Shown here piece after piece: positions 8,827-18,737 of a DNA stretch of 64,000 nt. The notes under the pieces were generated by a model. It ran no database searches and was not told where the DNA came from. It saw nothing but the letters and a program-made list of their open reading frames with translations. The stretch spans positions 47,923-111,922 of the forward strand of contig JAFSUD010000017.1 of the NCBI GenBank assembly GCA_017445405.1, read 5' to 3'. The translations under genes were made by a program, and so were the position numbers. This DNA comes from Synergistaceae bacterium (GTDB lineage: Bacteria > Synergistota > Synergistia > Synergistales > Aminobacteriaceae). Each line of letters begins with the position of its first letter. Position 1 is the stretch's first letter.

Positions 8827-9380
8827 GGAAGTACAGCCTCCTTCAGTGATGGCAGCTTCGAGTCCTTGTCCGAGAGATTCAGCGGTGCATCAACTTTCGG
8901 CCAAGCAATGTTGATGTCGGGGTCGTTCCAGATAATTCCGCCCTCGTCGTTGGGATGCCAGAAATCATCGCACTTGTAGCAGAACTCCGCAAAGTCTGAC
9001 AGCACAATAAATCCGTGTGCGAATCCTCTCGGAATCAATAGCTGCCTGTGATTCTCCTCAGTCAGAATGACTCCGTGATACTTCCCGAAAGTCGGGCTGC
9101 CTCTGCGAATGTCAACAGCGACATCATAGACTGCTCCGCGAATCACCCTCACTAACTTAGCCTGCGGATAATTTATCTGATAGTGAAGTCCCCGCAGGAC
9201 TCCTTTAGTGCTGCTGCTCTGGTTGTCCTGAACAAACACGATGTCTATTCCCGCTTCCTGCATGTCGCGCAAGTTATACGTCTCGGAAAAATACCCCCGC
9301 TTGTCGCCGTGAACCGCAGGAGTGATTACGCAGAGTCCGGAAATTCCCCCTGCGTTGTGCTCAACCTTAATTTGTCCCAT
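8823..9380 (-). CDS. rfbC: dTDP-4-dehydrorhamnose 3,5-epimerase
   Basis: Cupin-fold epimerase, third step of dTDP-rhamnose synthesis, 185 residues. The family motif GLHYQ with catalytic His66 and the later YKCDDFW Tyr segment are present. GGAGG upstream of ATG 9380 lies inside a duplicated rfbD tail. Before the 215-bp duplication behind it, rfbD probably overlapped rfbC directly: the relic ATG at 9595 still lies inside the end of rfbD. Confidence 0.96.
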   Translation of the reverse strand: MGQIKVEHNAGGISGLCVITPAVHGDKRGYFSETYNLRDMQEAGIDIVFVQDNQSSSTKGVLRGLHYQINYPQAKLVRVIRGAVYDVAVDIRRGSPTFGKYHGVILTEENHRQLLIPRGFAHGFIVLSDFAEFCYKCDDFWHPNDEGGIIWNDPDINIAWPKVDAPLNLSDKDSKLPSLKEAVLP

Positions 9381-9595
9381 TAGCTAAATACCTCCTCAAT
9401 GCGTCTCTCCAGTCAGGCAAGGGAGTGAAGCCCGCTGTGATGAGTTTTCTCTTGTCCAGCCGTGAGTTACCGGGCCGTCTGGCTAAGGTTATACGTCTCG
9501 GAAAAATACCCCCGCTTGTCGCCGTGAACCGCAGGAGTGATGACGCAGAGTCCTGAAATTCCCCCTGCGTCGTGCTCAACCTTAATTTGTCCCAT
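9381..9595 (-). pseudogene. 215-bp duplicated rfbD-tail / rfbC-head junction
   Basis: A tandem duplication with offset 215 bp places 9273-9487 alongside 9488-9702. From 9595 downward it restarts rfbC: 36 codons nearly identical to true rfbC, then a stop at 9467-9469, giving a 42-residue truncated epimerase. It then carries a second copy of the last 36 or so codons of rfbD leading into true rfbC. In the rfbD tail copy I count nine base differences from true rfbD, seven synonymous, although this copy is attached to no rfbD gene. A spurious open frame (9367-9579) spans the junction and is not a gene. Confidence 0.85.
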
Positions 9596-10481
9596 TAGCT
9601 AAATACCTCCTCAGTGCGTCTCTCCAGTCAGGCAAGGGAGTGAAGCCCGCTGTGATGAGCTTGCTCTTGTCTAGGCGCGAGTTGCCGGGGCGTTTGGCCT
9701 TCGAGAGTCCGTACTCCGCTGTAGTAACAGGAATCACGTTTACGTTCACGCCTGCCTGAGAGAATATCTCACGTGCGAAATCATACCAGCTTATGAAGCC
9801 TCCCTCGTTCGTCGCGTGATAGATGCCGAACTTCTCCGTCGCGTTCATGTCCGCAAGAAGCCGTGATAAATCCGGCGTGTAGGTCGGCGTGCCTATCTGG
9901 TCATTGACAACGCGGAGTGTGTCATGAGTCTTTGCGAGCTTGAGCATTGTGCGGACAAAGTTATTCCCGTTAGCTCCGAACACCCACGCAATACGTACTA
10001 TGAAGTAATCACGCAAATACTTCTTCACGGCTAACTCTCCCTGCAGCTTGGTGAAGCCGTAATAGTTCAAGGGTGAGTAATTCTCGTCGTCAGGCTGCCA
10101 CGCCCGAGTCCCTGTGCCGTCAAAAATGTAGTCCGTGCTTATGTATGTCATCACCGCATTTATCTCTGCACATGCCTTCGCAATGTTCTCTGTACCTGTA
10201 ACGTTCACGGCGTAAACTTTCTCACGGTTAGCCTCGTCTTCGGCGGAGTCTACTGCTGTCCACGCTGCACAGTGTATGACTCTGCCGGGCCTCGCTGACG
10301 AGAGAGCTGCATTCACAGCTTCAGAGTTTGTGATGTCGAGCTGGAGATATTCGCACTGTTCATCACCTGCATACTTTTCCTGAATGTCTGACGCAATGCA
10401 CTGAACGCCCCGTGATGTGAGTTCATGCATCAAGTCCCGGCCAAGCTGACCGTTTGCTCCTGTGATTAATACTTTATGCAT
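9582..10481 (-). CDS. rfbD: dTDP-4-dehydrorhamnose reductase
   Basis: NADPH-dependent SDR making dTDP-L-rhamnose, 299 residues. It has the Rossmann motif GANGQLG near residue 8, the STDYIFDG motif, and catalytic Tyr141/Lys145 (YGFTK). The start overlaps the end of rfbA by 8 bases. The 3' end overlaps the ATG of the truncated rfbC copy at 9595, preserving the ancestral rfbD-rfbC overlap. Confidence 0.96.
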   Translation of the reverse strand: MHKVLITGANGQLGRDLMHELTSRGVQCIASDIQEKYAGDEQCEYLQLDITNSEAVNAALSSARPGRVIHCAAWTAVDSAEDEANREKVYAVNVTGTENIAKACAEINAVMTYISTDYIFDGTGTRAWQPDDENYSPLNYYGFTKLQGELAVKKYLRDYFIVRIAWVFGANGNNFVRTMLKLAKTHDTLRVVNDQIGTPTYTPDLSRLLADMNATEKFGIYHATNEGGFISWYDFAREIFSQAGVNVNVIPVTTAEYGLSKAKRPGNSRLDKSKLITAGFTPLPDWRDALRRYLANGTN

Positions 10482-11364
10482 CTATGTACTTCCCTTCCAG
10501 AACGTCGCGCAGATACTGCCCGTATTGATTCTTGCTGAGTTTCTCTGCTGTGTTCATGACCTGTTCACGTGATACCCAGCCGTTAAGATACGCTATTTCC
10601 TCAAGGCACGCAATCTTTCTGTGCTGGTGTGTCTCGAGAGTCCGGACAAAGTTAGTAGCGTCTGCGAGGCTCTCATGAGTCCCGGTGTCCAGCCATGAGA
10701 ATCCCTGCCCCAGAAGCTCGACGTTAAGCTCTCCGCGTTCAAGGTAGATTCTGTTGAGGTCGGTAATCTCGAGTTCACCGCGCTTTGAGGGCCTGAGTCC
10801 TTCAGCGAACTTCACGACTCTGTTGTCGTAGAAATAGAGGCCGGTTACGCAGTAGTTGCTCTTGGGGTGCTCGGGCTTTTCCTCGATGGAGACAGCATGG
10901 CCGTGTGAGTCGAACTCGACGATGCCGAAGCGTTCCGGGTCATCGACGTAGTAGCCGAAGATAGTTGCTCCTTTGCCGGTGAGTGCGTTAGTTGTGGCCT
11001 CGCGGAGTCGCTTTACGAGTCCGTGTCCCGCAAAAATGTTGTCGCCGAGAATCATCGCGACCGAGTCGTCAGCAATAAACTCTTTGCCGATGATGAAGGC
11101 TTGTGCGAGTCCGTCAGGCGAAGGCTGCTCTGCGTAGGAGAACTTCACGCCGAACTGCGATCCCGAGCTGAGCAGTTTTTCGAATCGCGGGAGATCATCA
11201 GGCGTTGAGATAATGAGTATGTCCTGAATCTTGGCCTGCATGAGGATAGATACAGGGTAGTAAATCATCGGCTTATCATAGACCGGCAGTAACTGTTTAG
11301 ATGTAACCAGAGTCAGAGGGTAAAGACGTGTCCCGCTGCCTCCTGCAAGAACTATACCCTTCAT
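10474..11364 (-). CDS. rfbA: glucose-1-phosphate thymidylyltransferase
   Basis: Makes dTDP-glucose from dTTP and glucose-1-phosphate, first step of the rhamnose pathway. 296 residues, with nucleotide motif [11 protein letters not shown] at residues 8-18, [11 protein letters not shown], and the long C-terminal region of the RmlA short form. It leads the rfbA-D-C-B operon and lies 53 bases downstream of tRNA-Leu on the same strand. AGAGAGGA precedes the ATG with a somewhat long spacer. Confidence 0.96.
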   Translation of the reverse strand: MKGIVLAGGSGTRLYPLTLVTSKQLLPVYDKPMIYYPVSILMQAKIQDILIISTPDDLPRFEKLLSSGSQFGVKFSYAEQPSPDGLAQAFIIGKEFIADDSVAMILGDNIFAGHGLVKRLREATTNALTGKGATIFGYYVDDPERFGIVEFDSHGHAVSIEEKPEHPKSNYCVTGLYFYDNRVVKFAEGLRPSKRGELEITDLNRIYLERGELNVELLGQGFSWLDTGTHESLADATNFVRTLETHQHRKIACLEEIAYLNGWVSREQVMNTAEKLSKNQYGQYLRDVLEGKYIDA

Positions 11365-11417
11365 GATTTATGTGTGTGTCCTCTCTTTATGTGTAATGGA
11401 ATTGTTGGTGTGGTTTA

Positions 11418-11502
11418 TGGTGCGGAGGAGGGGACTTGAACCCCTATATCTTGCGATACCAGATCCTAAGTCTGGCGCGTCTGCCAATTCCGCCACCCCC
11501 GC
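11418..11502 (-). tRNA. tRNA-Leu (anticodon TAG)
   Basis: On the minus strand the acceptor GCGGGGG pairs with CCTCCGC (one G-U pair). The anticodon stem CCAGA/TCTGG encloses CTTAGGA, giving TAG. The long variable arm of a class II tRNA gives 85 nt including encoded CCA (11418-11420). It sits between a toxin gene and rfbA. Confidence 0.95.
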
Positions 11503-11552
11503 GAAATGTTCACTATTTTACCATGAACATTATTTTACTTGTACACTTTGCT

Positions 11553-11810
11553 TCAGTGTCCTATCTTCACGACTTCGATAACCAGAACGTTATCATGAAT
11601 GGAGCATATCAGCCGGTAATCTCCCACAGAATAACGCCACAGCCCGGAATACTGGCCTCTTAATGCCTTGCCTATGTCGCGCGGATTGGGGTAATCAGGC
11701 AGACGGTCAACGAACTGCTCAATGATTAATCGCACTGAGTTATCAAGTTTACGAAGCTGTTTTTCCGCCTGATGCGAATACTTAACTTCCCACTGCTGCA
11801 AGTTCCTCAA
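11553..11810 (-). CDS. RelE/ParE-family mRNA-interferase-like toxin
   Basis: 85-residue RelE-superfamily toxin: WEVKYSHQAEKQLRKLD at the N-terminus, LWRYSVGDYRLIC in the core and VIEVVKIGH at the end. Typical relatives continue with several basic residues after GH; here a TGA follows immediately, so the tail is about six residues short. The start is TTG (11810 or a second TTG 9 bases later) with AAGGAG inside the antitoxin gene. It overlaps the antitoxin by 29 bases, the usual coupled order. An inverted repeat, ATGTTCA...TGAACAT (about 11506-11530), lies downstream. Confidence 0.8.
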   Translation of the reverse strand: MRNLQQWEVKYSHQAEKQLRKLDNSVRLIIEQFVDRLPDYPNPRDIGKALRGQYSGLWRYSVGDYRLICSIHDNVLVIEVVKIGH

Positions 11811-12012
11811 GCTCCTTGTGTACTATGCTGGCTGGGGTTGTCCCCATCTTTCCTGCCTGAATGAGTGCCTCCAATCTGTCAGCATCATCACAGTCATCAA
11901 AGTATTCATCAAGCAGCTCAACAATAAGTTCTTCACCCGGTCTGCCGGATTTCACAGCCCAGTCATCTACTCTCGCCTCAAGCTCCGGGCTGAGTTTCAG
12001 CTCCATTCTCAC
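11782..12012 (-). CDS. antitoxin of the RelE-type module
   Basis: 76-residue acidic protein. The N-terminus MELKLSPELEARVDDWAVKSGR has the ribbon-helix-helix pattern of DNA-binding antitoxins; the remainder is an acidic helical toxin-binding tail. I start at GTG 12012 because GGAGG (12021-12025) is 8 bases upstream; ATG 12006 is the alternative. It overlaps the end of purF by 35 bases, so the module is appended to the purC-purF transcript. It probably represses its own operon, though I see no convincing operator. Confidence 0.75.
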   Translation of the reverse strand: MRMELKLSPELEARVDDWAVKSGRPGEELIVELLDEYFDDCDDADRLEALIQAGKMGTTPASIVHKELEELAAVGS

Positions 12013-13396
12013 GACGTTCACCTCCATTAACCGGGACTTCCATCGGGTAATTGCCGTCAAAGCACGCCTTGCAGTACACATCCTCTCCGCAGACATCACG
12101 CAGACTCTCCTCGCTCAGGTACGTAACTGAATCAGCTCCTAAGTACTCGCATATCTCTTCACGGGACTTCTGCACAGCAATTAATTTCTCCCTGTGAGGC
12201 GTATCTATCCCGAAGTAGCACGAATACCTGACTTCAGGAGAGGCAGCACACACATGAATCTCTTTTGCGCCCTCATCACGCAGGAGCTTCACTATTCTGC
12301 GTAACGTCGTCCCGCGAACGATCGAGTCGTCCACGAGCACGAGCCTCTTGCCTTCAATGTTGTGCTTTATCGTCGCGAGCTTGATTCGGACTGCTGCATC
12401 GCGCTGTTCCTGATCCGGCAGAATAAACGTCCTCCCCATGTACTTATTCTTGATGAGTCCTTCGCCATACGGAATCCCTGAAGCCTCAGCGTAACCTATT
12501 GCCGCAGGAATCCCAGAATCAGGGACAGCCATAACCACATCAGCATCTATCTTTCCCTGCTGTGCTAGCTTCATTCCGCAGCGTCTACGGAACTCATATA
12601 CGCTCACTCCGTCAACTATGCTGTCAGGCCTTGCAAAGTACACCAGCTCGAACACGCACAGATTCTTTCTGCACCACCGGGACGGCTCTATGCTGTGCAG
12701 TCCTTCACGGTCAATAATCACGATCTCTCCGGGCAGAACGTCCCGCACAAACTCCGCGTCGAGTGCCTCAAGTGCGCATGTCTCTGACGCAAGAACATAG
12801 CCCTCTTCATTCTTGAGGCTGCCTATACACATGGGGTGAAGGCCGTAGGGGTCGCGAACTCCTATCAGCTTATCCCCGATCGTAATCACTAGCACGTATG
12901 CTCCCTTGATGAGGCTCATTGCGTTTTTGATGCCTGACTCGATTCCTCGTGTTCCGTGCTGGCAAATCAGGTTGAGTATTGACTCCGAGTCCGTAGTCGA
13001 GTGGAAGATGACCCCCTCGTCAGTGAGCATCTCTCTCAGGCTGTCGGCATTGACTAAATTTCCGTTGTGGGCGAGCGCGAGTTCTCCGAGCCTGCAGATT
13101 CCCGCTAAGGGCTGGGCACTCCTGACGCTCTGGTCTCCGGCTGTCGAGTAGCGTACATGTCCGATCGCTATGTTGCCGTTAAGGCCGCCGAGCTTCTCAG
13201 TCCTGAAGACTTCCCCGACGAGTCCGAGTCCCTTCTTGAGAGTGATTGAGCCGTTATTGTTGCTGGCTATTCCTGCGGATTCCTGGCCTCTGTGCTGCAA
13301 TGCGTAAAGTCCATAATAAACGAGGGGAGCAGCATTTTTCCCCTCATCATTGCGGTAAATTCCTATCACTCCGCACTCCTCGTGTAGTTCAGACAT
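11978..13396 (-). CDS. purF: amidophosphoribosyltransferase
   Basis: First committed step of purine synthesis: PRPP plus glutamine to phosphoribosylamine. The Ntn-type glutaminase domain starts EECGVIG with catalytic Cys8 after a short propeptide. The PRTase domain carries the PRPP loop LVLVDDSIVRGTT. 472 residues; the conserved end GNYPMEVP is followed by about 17 extra residues that run into the antitoxin gene. The ATG overlaps the purC TAA by one base (TAATG). Confidence 0.96.
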   Translation of the reverse strand: MSELHEECGVIGIYRNDEGKNAAPLVYYGLYALQHRGQESAGIASNNNGSITLKKGLGLVGEVFRTEKLGGLNGNIAIGHVRYSTAGDQSVRSAQPLAGICRLGELALAHNGNLVNADSLREMLTDEGVIFHSTTDSESILNLICQHGTRGIESGIKNAMSLIKGAYVLVITIGDKLIGVRDPYGLHPMCIGSLKNEEGYVLASETCALEALDAEFVRDVLPGEIVIIDREGLHSIEPSRWCRKNLCVFELVYFARPDSIVDGVSVYEFRRRCGMKLAQQGKIDADVVMAVPDSGIPAAIGYAEASGIPYGEGLIKNKYMGRTFILPDQEQRDAAVRIKLATIKHNIEGKRLVLVDDSIVRGTTLRRIVKLLRDEGAKEIHVCAASPEVRYSCYFGIDTPHREKLIAVQKSREEICEYLGADSVTYLSEESLRDVCGEDVYCKACFDGNYPMEVPVNGGERRENGAETQPGA

Positions 13397-14115
13397 TACT
13401 TCTTGCCGGTGATGCGCCCGAATATTTCATGATAGGCCTCTTCAACGCGTCCCATGTCCCGGCGGAATCTGTCCTTGTCGAGCTTCTCGTTAGTCTTTGC
13501 GTCCCAGAAGCGGCACGTGTCAGGAGAGATCTCATCAGCAAGAATGATTGTTCCGTCGGGAAGTCTTCCGGCCTCGATCTTGAAGTCTATCAGCTTCACT
13601 CCGATTGACGCGAAAAATTCCTTGAGAGCATCATTGACTCCGTAGGCGAGCTTGCGGATCTGCTCTAACTCTTTCTCCGTCGCAACACCTAACGCGATAA
13701 TGTGGCTGTCATTGATGAGCGGGTCATTCAGTGCGTCATCCTTGAGGGAGAACTCGAGAGTCGGGCACTTCAGCTCTCTTCCTTCCTCGACACCGTAACG
13801 CTTTGAGAACGAGCCTGCTGCCACATTCCTGATGATGATTTCCAGCGGAACTATCTTTACTGCACGCACAACGGTCTCGCGGTCGCTTAACTCCTCGACA
13901 AAATGAGTCTTTATGCCCTTGCCCTCAAGCATCCGGAACATGATATTGCTCATCTTGTTGTTGATTACGCCCTTGCCGGTGATTGTGCCTTTCTTGAGGC
14001 CATTGAAGGCGGTCGCGTCGTCCTTGTATTCCACTATGTAATATGCAGGGTCAGATGTAGCGTAAACTTTCTTGGCCTTGCCCTCGTATATCTGGTTCAG
14101 CTTGGTGATGTTCAT
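13396..14115 (-). CDS. purC: phosphoribosylaminoimidazole-succinocarboxamide synthase
   Basis: SAICAR synthetase, ATP-dependent ligation of aspartate to CAIR. 239 residues from ATG 14115 ([18 protein letters not shown]), matching the family length; motifs [17 protein letters not shown] and [12 protein letters not shown] are present. GTG 14124 in the same frame is closer to AAAGGA and may be used. The open frame runs further upstream, but only through a repeated leader and the tail of the neighbouring gene. That upstream frame is the same one fused to the membrane-protein tails in the repeats at 14120-14520. Confidence 0.95.
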   Translation of the reverse strand: MNITKLNQIYEGKAKKVYATSDPAYYIVEYKDDATAFNGLKKGTITGKGVINNKMSNIMFRMLEGKGIKTHFVEELSDRETVVRAVKIVPLEIIIRNVAAGSFSKRYGVEEGRELKCPTLEFSLKDDALNDPLINDSHIIALGVATEKELEQIRKLAYGVNDALKEFFASIGVKLIDFKIEAGRLPDGTIILADEISPDTCRFWDAKTNEKLDKDRFRRDMGRVEEAYHEIFGRITGKK

Positions 14116-14119
14116 GAAG

Positions 14120-14520
14120 TTCACTAAATCCTTTCGCGTGAAAATGTGCATATTATAGTTCAAGCAGGGATAATTTACCCGTTTATGCCTTACTCCCGCT
14201 GTCGCCGTCATAGTCGAAGAAATCTTTGCGTTTCCAGTACCACAGGCCGAGAGCAGCACACAAATTCACTAAATCCTTTCGCGTGAGAATGTGCATAGTT
14301 CAGCAGGGATAATTTACCCGTTTATGACTTACTCCCGCTGTCGTCGTCATAGTCGAAGAAGTCTTTGCGTTTCCAGTACCGCAGGCCGAGAGCAGCACAC
14401 AAATTCACTAAATCCTTTCGCGTGAGAATGTGCATAGTTCAAACCCGTTTATGCCTCACTTTGCGCTGTCATCGTCATAGTCGAAGAAGTCTTTGCGTTT
14501 CCAGTACCACAGGCCTAGAG
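14120..14520. repeat. tandem units joining the purC leader to a membrane-protein gene tail
   Basis: Units start at 14120, 14265 and 14404 (periods 145 and 139 bp). Each contains the leader just upstream of purC (TTCACTAAATCCTTTCGCG) and the last 15 to 20 codons of the 71-residue membrane protein encoded at 14456-14671. On the minus strand two complete 37-codon chimeric frames result, 14183-14296 and 14322-14435, each starting [11 protein letters not shown] and ending in a [11 protein letters not shown] tail. They lack an obvious ribosome site. This explains the 340 bases between purC and the small membrane protein. Confidence 0.85.
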
Positions 14521-14671
14521 CAAGCCCGGCACACAAGAATCCTCCGGCAAGTCCGCCGATCACATAATCCATCTTTACCGGATTGCCGAGAAGTGAAGTC
14601 CCGTAACCTGCCAGCGCATACCCGAAAGCTATCATGCTCAAGAGTGATAATGTCGTGATGAACAGTCTCAT
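14456..14671 (-). CDS. small membrane protein, unknown function
   Basis: 71 residues with two hydrophobic helices (about 3-24 and 35-55), then a cytoplasmic [17 protein letters not shown] tail rich in Lys then Asp. GGAGG precedes the ATG by 11 bases. No family recognised. It is the first gene of the purC-purF strand and is divergent from the peptidase gene at 14783. Two further copies of its tail lie downstream. Confidence 0.6.
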   Translation of the reverse strand: MRLFITTLSLLSMIAFGYALAGYGTSLLGNPVKMDYVIGGLAGGFLCAGLALGLWYWKRKDFFDYDDDSAK

Positions 14672-14782
14672 AAATTTTTCTGCCTCCTTAATAGACTTTG
14701 ATGCATACTATAACAAATTGCAGCGTTTACGCCGATAATTATTTATTCACACAATCTTATTACACAAAGGAGCTGTTAAGTT

Positions 14783-15916
14783 ATGCGTAGGTTTTTCCTG
14801 CTTATGCTGCTTGCTGTCATTATGTCCGTGAGCTTCTATGCGCATCCTTCATATTCAGAAGATAATTACCTGCAGCCGGTATCTGCTGATTTACAGAAGG
14901 AACACTTGAACGGGAATAATGATAGTGCTTATGTCCGAGAGATTCCGGGAGCCGGGATTTCAAGGAACAAAGTTACCCCGTCTGATAGTTATTATGACAT
15001 GAGGCAAGACCCGAACAGAGGAGGAGGAAATTTTGTTACGGGTGTCAAGAATCAGAACTCCTACAATACCAGCTGGGCATTTGCAGCTATGGGAGCAATC
15101 GAGTCTAACTACCTCATTCAAAGCGGGAAAACTCTTGATCTCTCGGAAATGTATTTAGCGTACTTCTCGCTTCTGAATCCTGACAAATCAAAAGCGTTTG
15201 CCAATGTCAGCTCATTTTCTGACGCGATGAATCACGGCGGAAATGCATTCTATGCTGCAGCACTATTCTCAAGGCTTGACGGCCCGGTACTTGAGAGCGA
15301 TTTTCCCTACAGCCAGACTGCACCCTCTAAGTCATCACCGGAAAGCTATAAACGAGTCCTGAGAGTGAGGGATGCGCTTTCACTGCGCGTTGCAACAACA
15401 ACAGACGAGAATTTATTATATGGCTTCACAGTGAACGCCGGCGACTCGAGCCGCACATCGGCTAAGGCAAGAATACTTCAGTTCGGAGGAATTGTCGCAG
15501 CTTATTACGACGACGATAATGACTACAAGAAGACTGCCTCAAACGGGACATCTTTCTACAGCACTACCAGAAACTATAACCCTGACGGCTCGCCTAATAC
15601 TTCCAAGACACCTAACCGTGATGTACTGCTTGTAGGCTGGGACGATAATTATTCACGCACGAACTTCAAGACACAGCCTCCTATGGATGGTGCATGGCTC
15701 GCAAAGAACTCGCGCGGTACGTCTTGGGGAGATAACGGCTATTTCTGGATTTCCTACAATAACTATCTCAGGGACGGCACATCATTTGTAGTTGAAGAAG
15801 TCAGCCCTGACATGAAGGCATATTATTATGATGCTTTGGGAGCATGTTCTGCTTGGGGCTGGCAGACTTTACCGCTTTATGCCGCAAATGTCTTCAAGGC
15901 CGAACGGGGACGATGA
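14783..15916 (+). pseudogene. papain-like (C1) pseudopeptidase, N-terminal part, frameshifted
   Basis: Secreted (signal peptide within residues 1-25) papain-fold domain homologous to the intact gene at 18738. Catalytic positions are lost: Cys becomes Ser97 (NTSWAF), His becomes Asp280 (NRDVLLVGWDD), and the NSWG motif is NSRG, with Asn309 kept. The frame ends at TGA 15914-15916 soon after a GGGG tract (15906-15909). Removing one G joins FKAER to DDEKLVEIG and continues the homology into the frame ending at 18671. AAAGGAG precedes the ATG. The domain is thus both enzymatically dead and, as read, truncated. Confidence 0.85.
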
Positions 15917-18671
15917 AAAACTTGTTGAGATAGGCCTATACACTCTCGGCCAGGACGAACCGGAAATCACGATATATACAGGTCTCGGGACATCAATGCC
16001 TGCTTCTCCTGCTGAAGGCACAAAAATACTCACTCAGTCATCAAATACCCGCGAAACCTATTATTCCACCATCTATTATTCTGGTTATCACACTGTCAGA
16101 CTTGAGCGGCCTGTATCTCTCAGGAAAGGTGAATATTTCTCTGTCGTGGTCAAGTATCCTAAATACTACCTGATGCCCGTAGAGACAAAGATACCCGGCT
16201 TTTCCGATAACGCAGTCATAGAACCGGGCAGCTTCTTTTCATCGAACGGCGAAGTCTGGTATCCCGGTGAATCACTGTACTTCTCGCCGGATGTCAAGGG
16301 AATGAACGCAACCATCAAGGCATTCACCATCACGGCAGAAGAGACGGGTGAAGAGCCTGCAGTGATAGCTGTGCCTCCGGAGATAACAACAACAGTTCTT
16401 CCTGCAGGAACTCCGGGCGTAGCTTACTCCGCATCACTTTCTGCCTCAGGGACGGCTCCCATGACGTGGAGCATTGTCCGAGATTCACTTCCTGCCGGAC
16501 TCTCGCTCGATGCCTCATCAGGAGTAATTTCCGGGACTCCTGAATCCAACGGTAGCTATACTTTCTGGGTTCGGGCAGAAAACACGAAGGCTAACGACAC
16601 GAAGAGTTTCACTATAAATATAACCTCATTGCCTGCCATAACGACAGTAGCATTTGATTTCTACAAGGGCTATGAAGTCTCAGAAAGAATGAAGCTGAAT
16701 ACTAACCAGTCTGCTAAATGGAGTGCCGGGAATCTGCCGTTATCCCTAAAGCTGAACGAGACGACCGGAGCAATAACCGGAAAGCCCAAAACGCCCGGAG
16801 TTTACACGATAGACTTTACTGCGGAGACTTCTGCGGGAAAATCGAACTCGCATGTGATAATTACTGTTCACGATAAGCCGGTCAAGCCTAAGATAAAGAC
16901 ATCATCACTTCATCAGGTAACTTTCGGTGAAGCTGTGAACGAGGTGCTGAACATTACGGGGACAGAGCCTATAACTGTGTCCGTTACTGAGGGAATGCCG
17001 AAAGGACTTCACTTCAGCCCTGCGACTTACACATTCTACGGGACACCTTCGGAAACCGGGACGTTCTCAATGAAGGTTACAGCAACCAACATTGCGAACA
17101 CGATCAACAAGAGCAAGGCAACGGAGAAAAAAGTTAAGCTGGTGGTAAAGGCTGAAGCTCCGAAGATAGCTGCTCCCGAGAAACTGCCTGATGGGATCGC
17201 AGGGCAAACATATTCCGGCTACACAGTGAGCATCTCAGAGGGGACAGCTCCCGAAAAGTGGACTGCGTCAGGTCTGCCCAAAGGATTAACTATAGACGCT
17301 AAGTCAGGGACGATCTCCGGAACTCCCCAGAAGGCCGGCAAGTTCAAGGTAGCCATAAAGGCACAGAATAACGGCGGGAAAGATGCTACAGATAAAATTC
17401 CGCTGACGGTTTACGAGAAGCCTGAAATAACGGTGAAGAAGCTCAAGGACGGCAAGACAGACAAGCCTTATTCAGCAAAAATTGCGGTCAAGGGCAATCC
17501 TGAAACAGTCGAGATTTCCGGCCTTCCTTCAGGACTTGCGCAGAGCACTGACAAGAAAGGTAATGCTGTCATCACCGGAACGCCTGCAGTTGTCGGAAGT
17601 TACAGCGTGGTGATAGCTGCCTCCAATGATGCGGGCATGGCAAGCAAAACGTTTACCCTTAAGATTAATGGAGTTCCTCCGAAAATTAAGGCCTCGCTCC
17701 CTAAAGGAACAGCCGGAAGTGATTACGACGGAACTATCACTGTAACGGGGACAAAGCCTCTCACGATAAGCTATGACATTCAGAAGGCAGACCGGACTAA
17801 ATACGGAATAAGCAGCCTTGAAGAACTTGGCCTGACTTTCACGGCAAGCACAGCAGGAACAGCAAAAATTACCGGAACTCCTACATGCTCAGTTAAGGGG
17901 CTGCCTGTATATATCAGTGCCATTAATCCAGCAGTGAAATCGCCGGTAACTAAGAAAACCCCGCTCAAGATTTCAGGAACAAAGCCGCAGTTTACTTCAC
18001 CTTCTGACGGGACATTGAGTTTTCCTGCGAAAAGCGCGGTCAATATTGACATCTCTGTAACCGGAACAGAAAAGATAACCTTCACAATGAAGGGGGCAAA
18101 CGGATTTAAGCTGACTCAGACAGGAACGCACACCGCGAGCCTGACAGGTACAGCTCCTGCGCAGAATGCGAAGCCCGTAAAGCTGACAATCACGGCCCAA
18201 AACGCAGACGGCAAAGCATCGAAGAAACTTGTGCTTCAGGCTCAGGAAGCATCAGTTAATAAGAACACTGACTCTCTTGAAGAACAGGACTCCGAAGATA
18301 CAGTTTCCCCCGAGACTCCGGCTGAACAGACGGTAACGTTCGGAGAGTCCCGGATTCTGACTCCCGAAGAGTCGGCAAAGCTGGCACGTGAAGGCCTGAT
18401 GATTGCTGCCGTGCTTCCTGAACTCACAGTGAACAAGAGCGGAATGTATGACCTCAGCGTTTCTCTGAATCCTGAGGCTGAGACGGGAGCGAAATTGTTC
18501 TGGCTGGCAGGAGCGAGACCTCCTTCGGATGATGACAGTATCGCAGAGTTCTATGATTCTGAAGGCGGGGAGACGGAGTCAGTTCCGGAGTCGCATGAAA
18601 TCACTGTGTCGGTCTGGCTGAATGCTGAAACTGTCTACAGGCCTGTAATTGCTGTGATGACAGGGCAATAA
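15828..18671 (+). pseudogene. C-terminal part of the C1 pseudopeptidase gene: Ig-like repeats
   Basis: The continuation of the preceding gene in the +1 frame; real homology starts near 15907 and the codons before it overlap the first frame. A beta domain (EIGLYT, YHTVRLERPVSL) is followed by about eight Ig-like He_PIG repeats recognisable by PAGLSLD...GVISGTP and GLTID..GTISGTP. An acidic linker and a C-terminal WLNAETVYRPVIAV end match the paralogue at 18738. About 920 codons stay open after the break, so the frameshift is recent, reversible or an error. No Synerg-CTERM tail is present. Expected location is extracellular or surface. Confidence 0.8.
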
Positions 18672-18737
18672 ATATTAGCCGTCATTGCACCGAAAATAAA
18701 TTAATCACAAAAATTTTATTGCAAAGGAGTAATCATT

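Noticed and set aside
9367..9579. 70-codon open frame between rfbC and rfbD
   Set aside because: It spans the 215-bp duplication: its first half is rfbC sequence read out of frame and its second half a duplicated rfbD tail. Not a gene.
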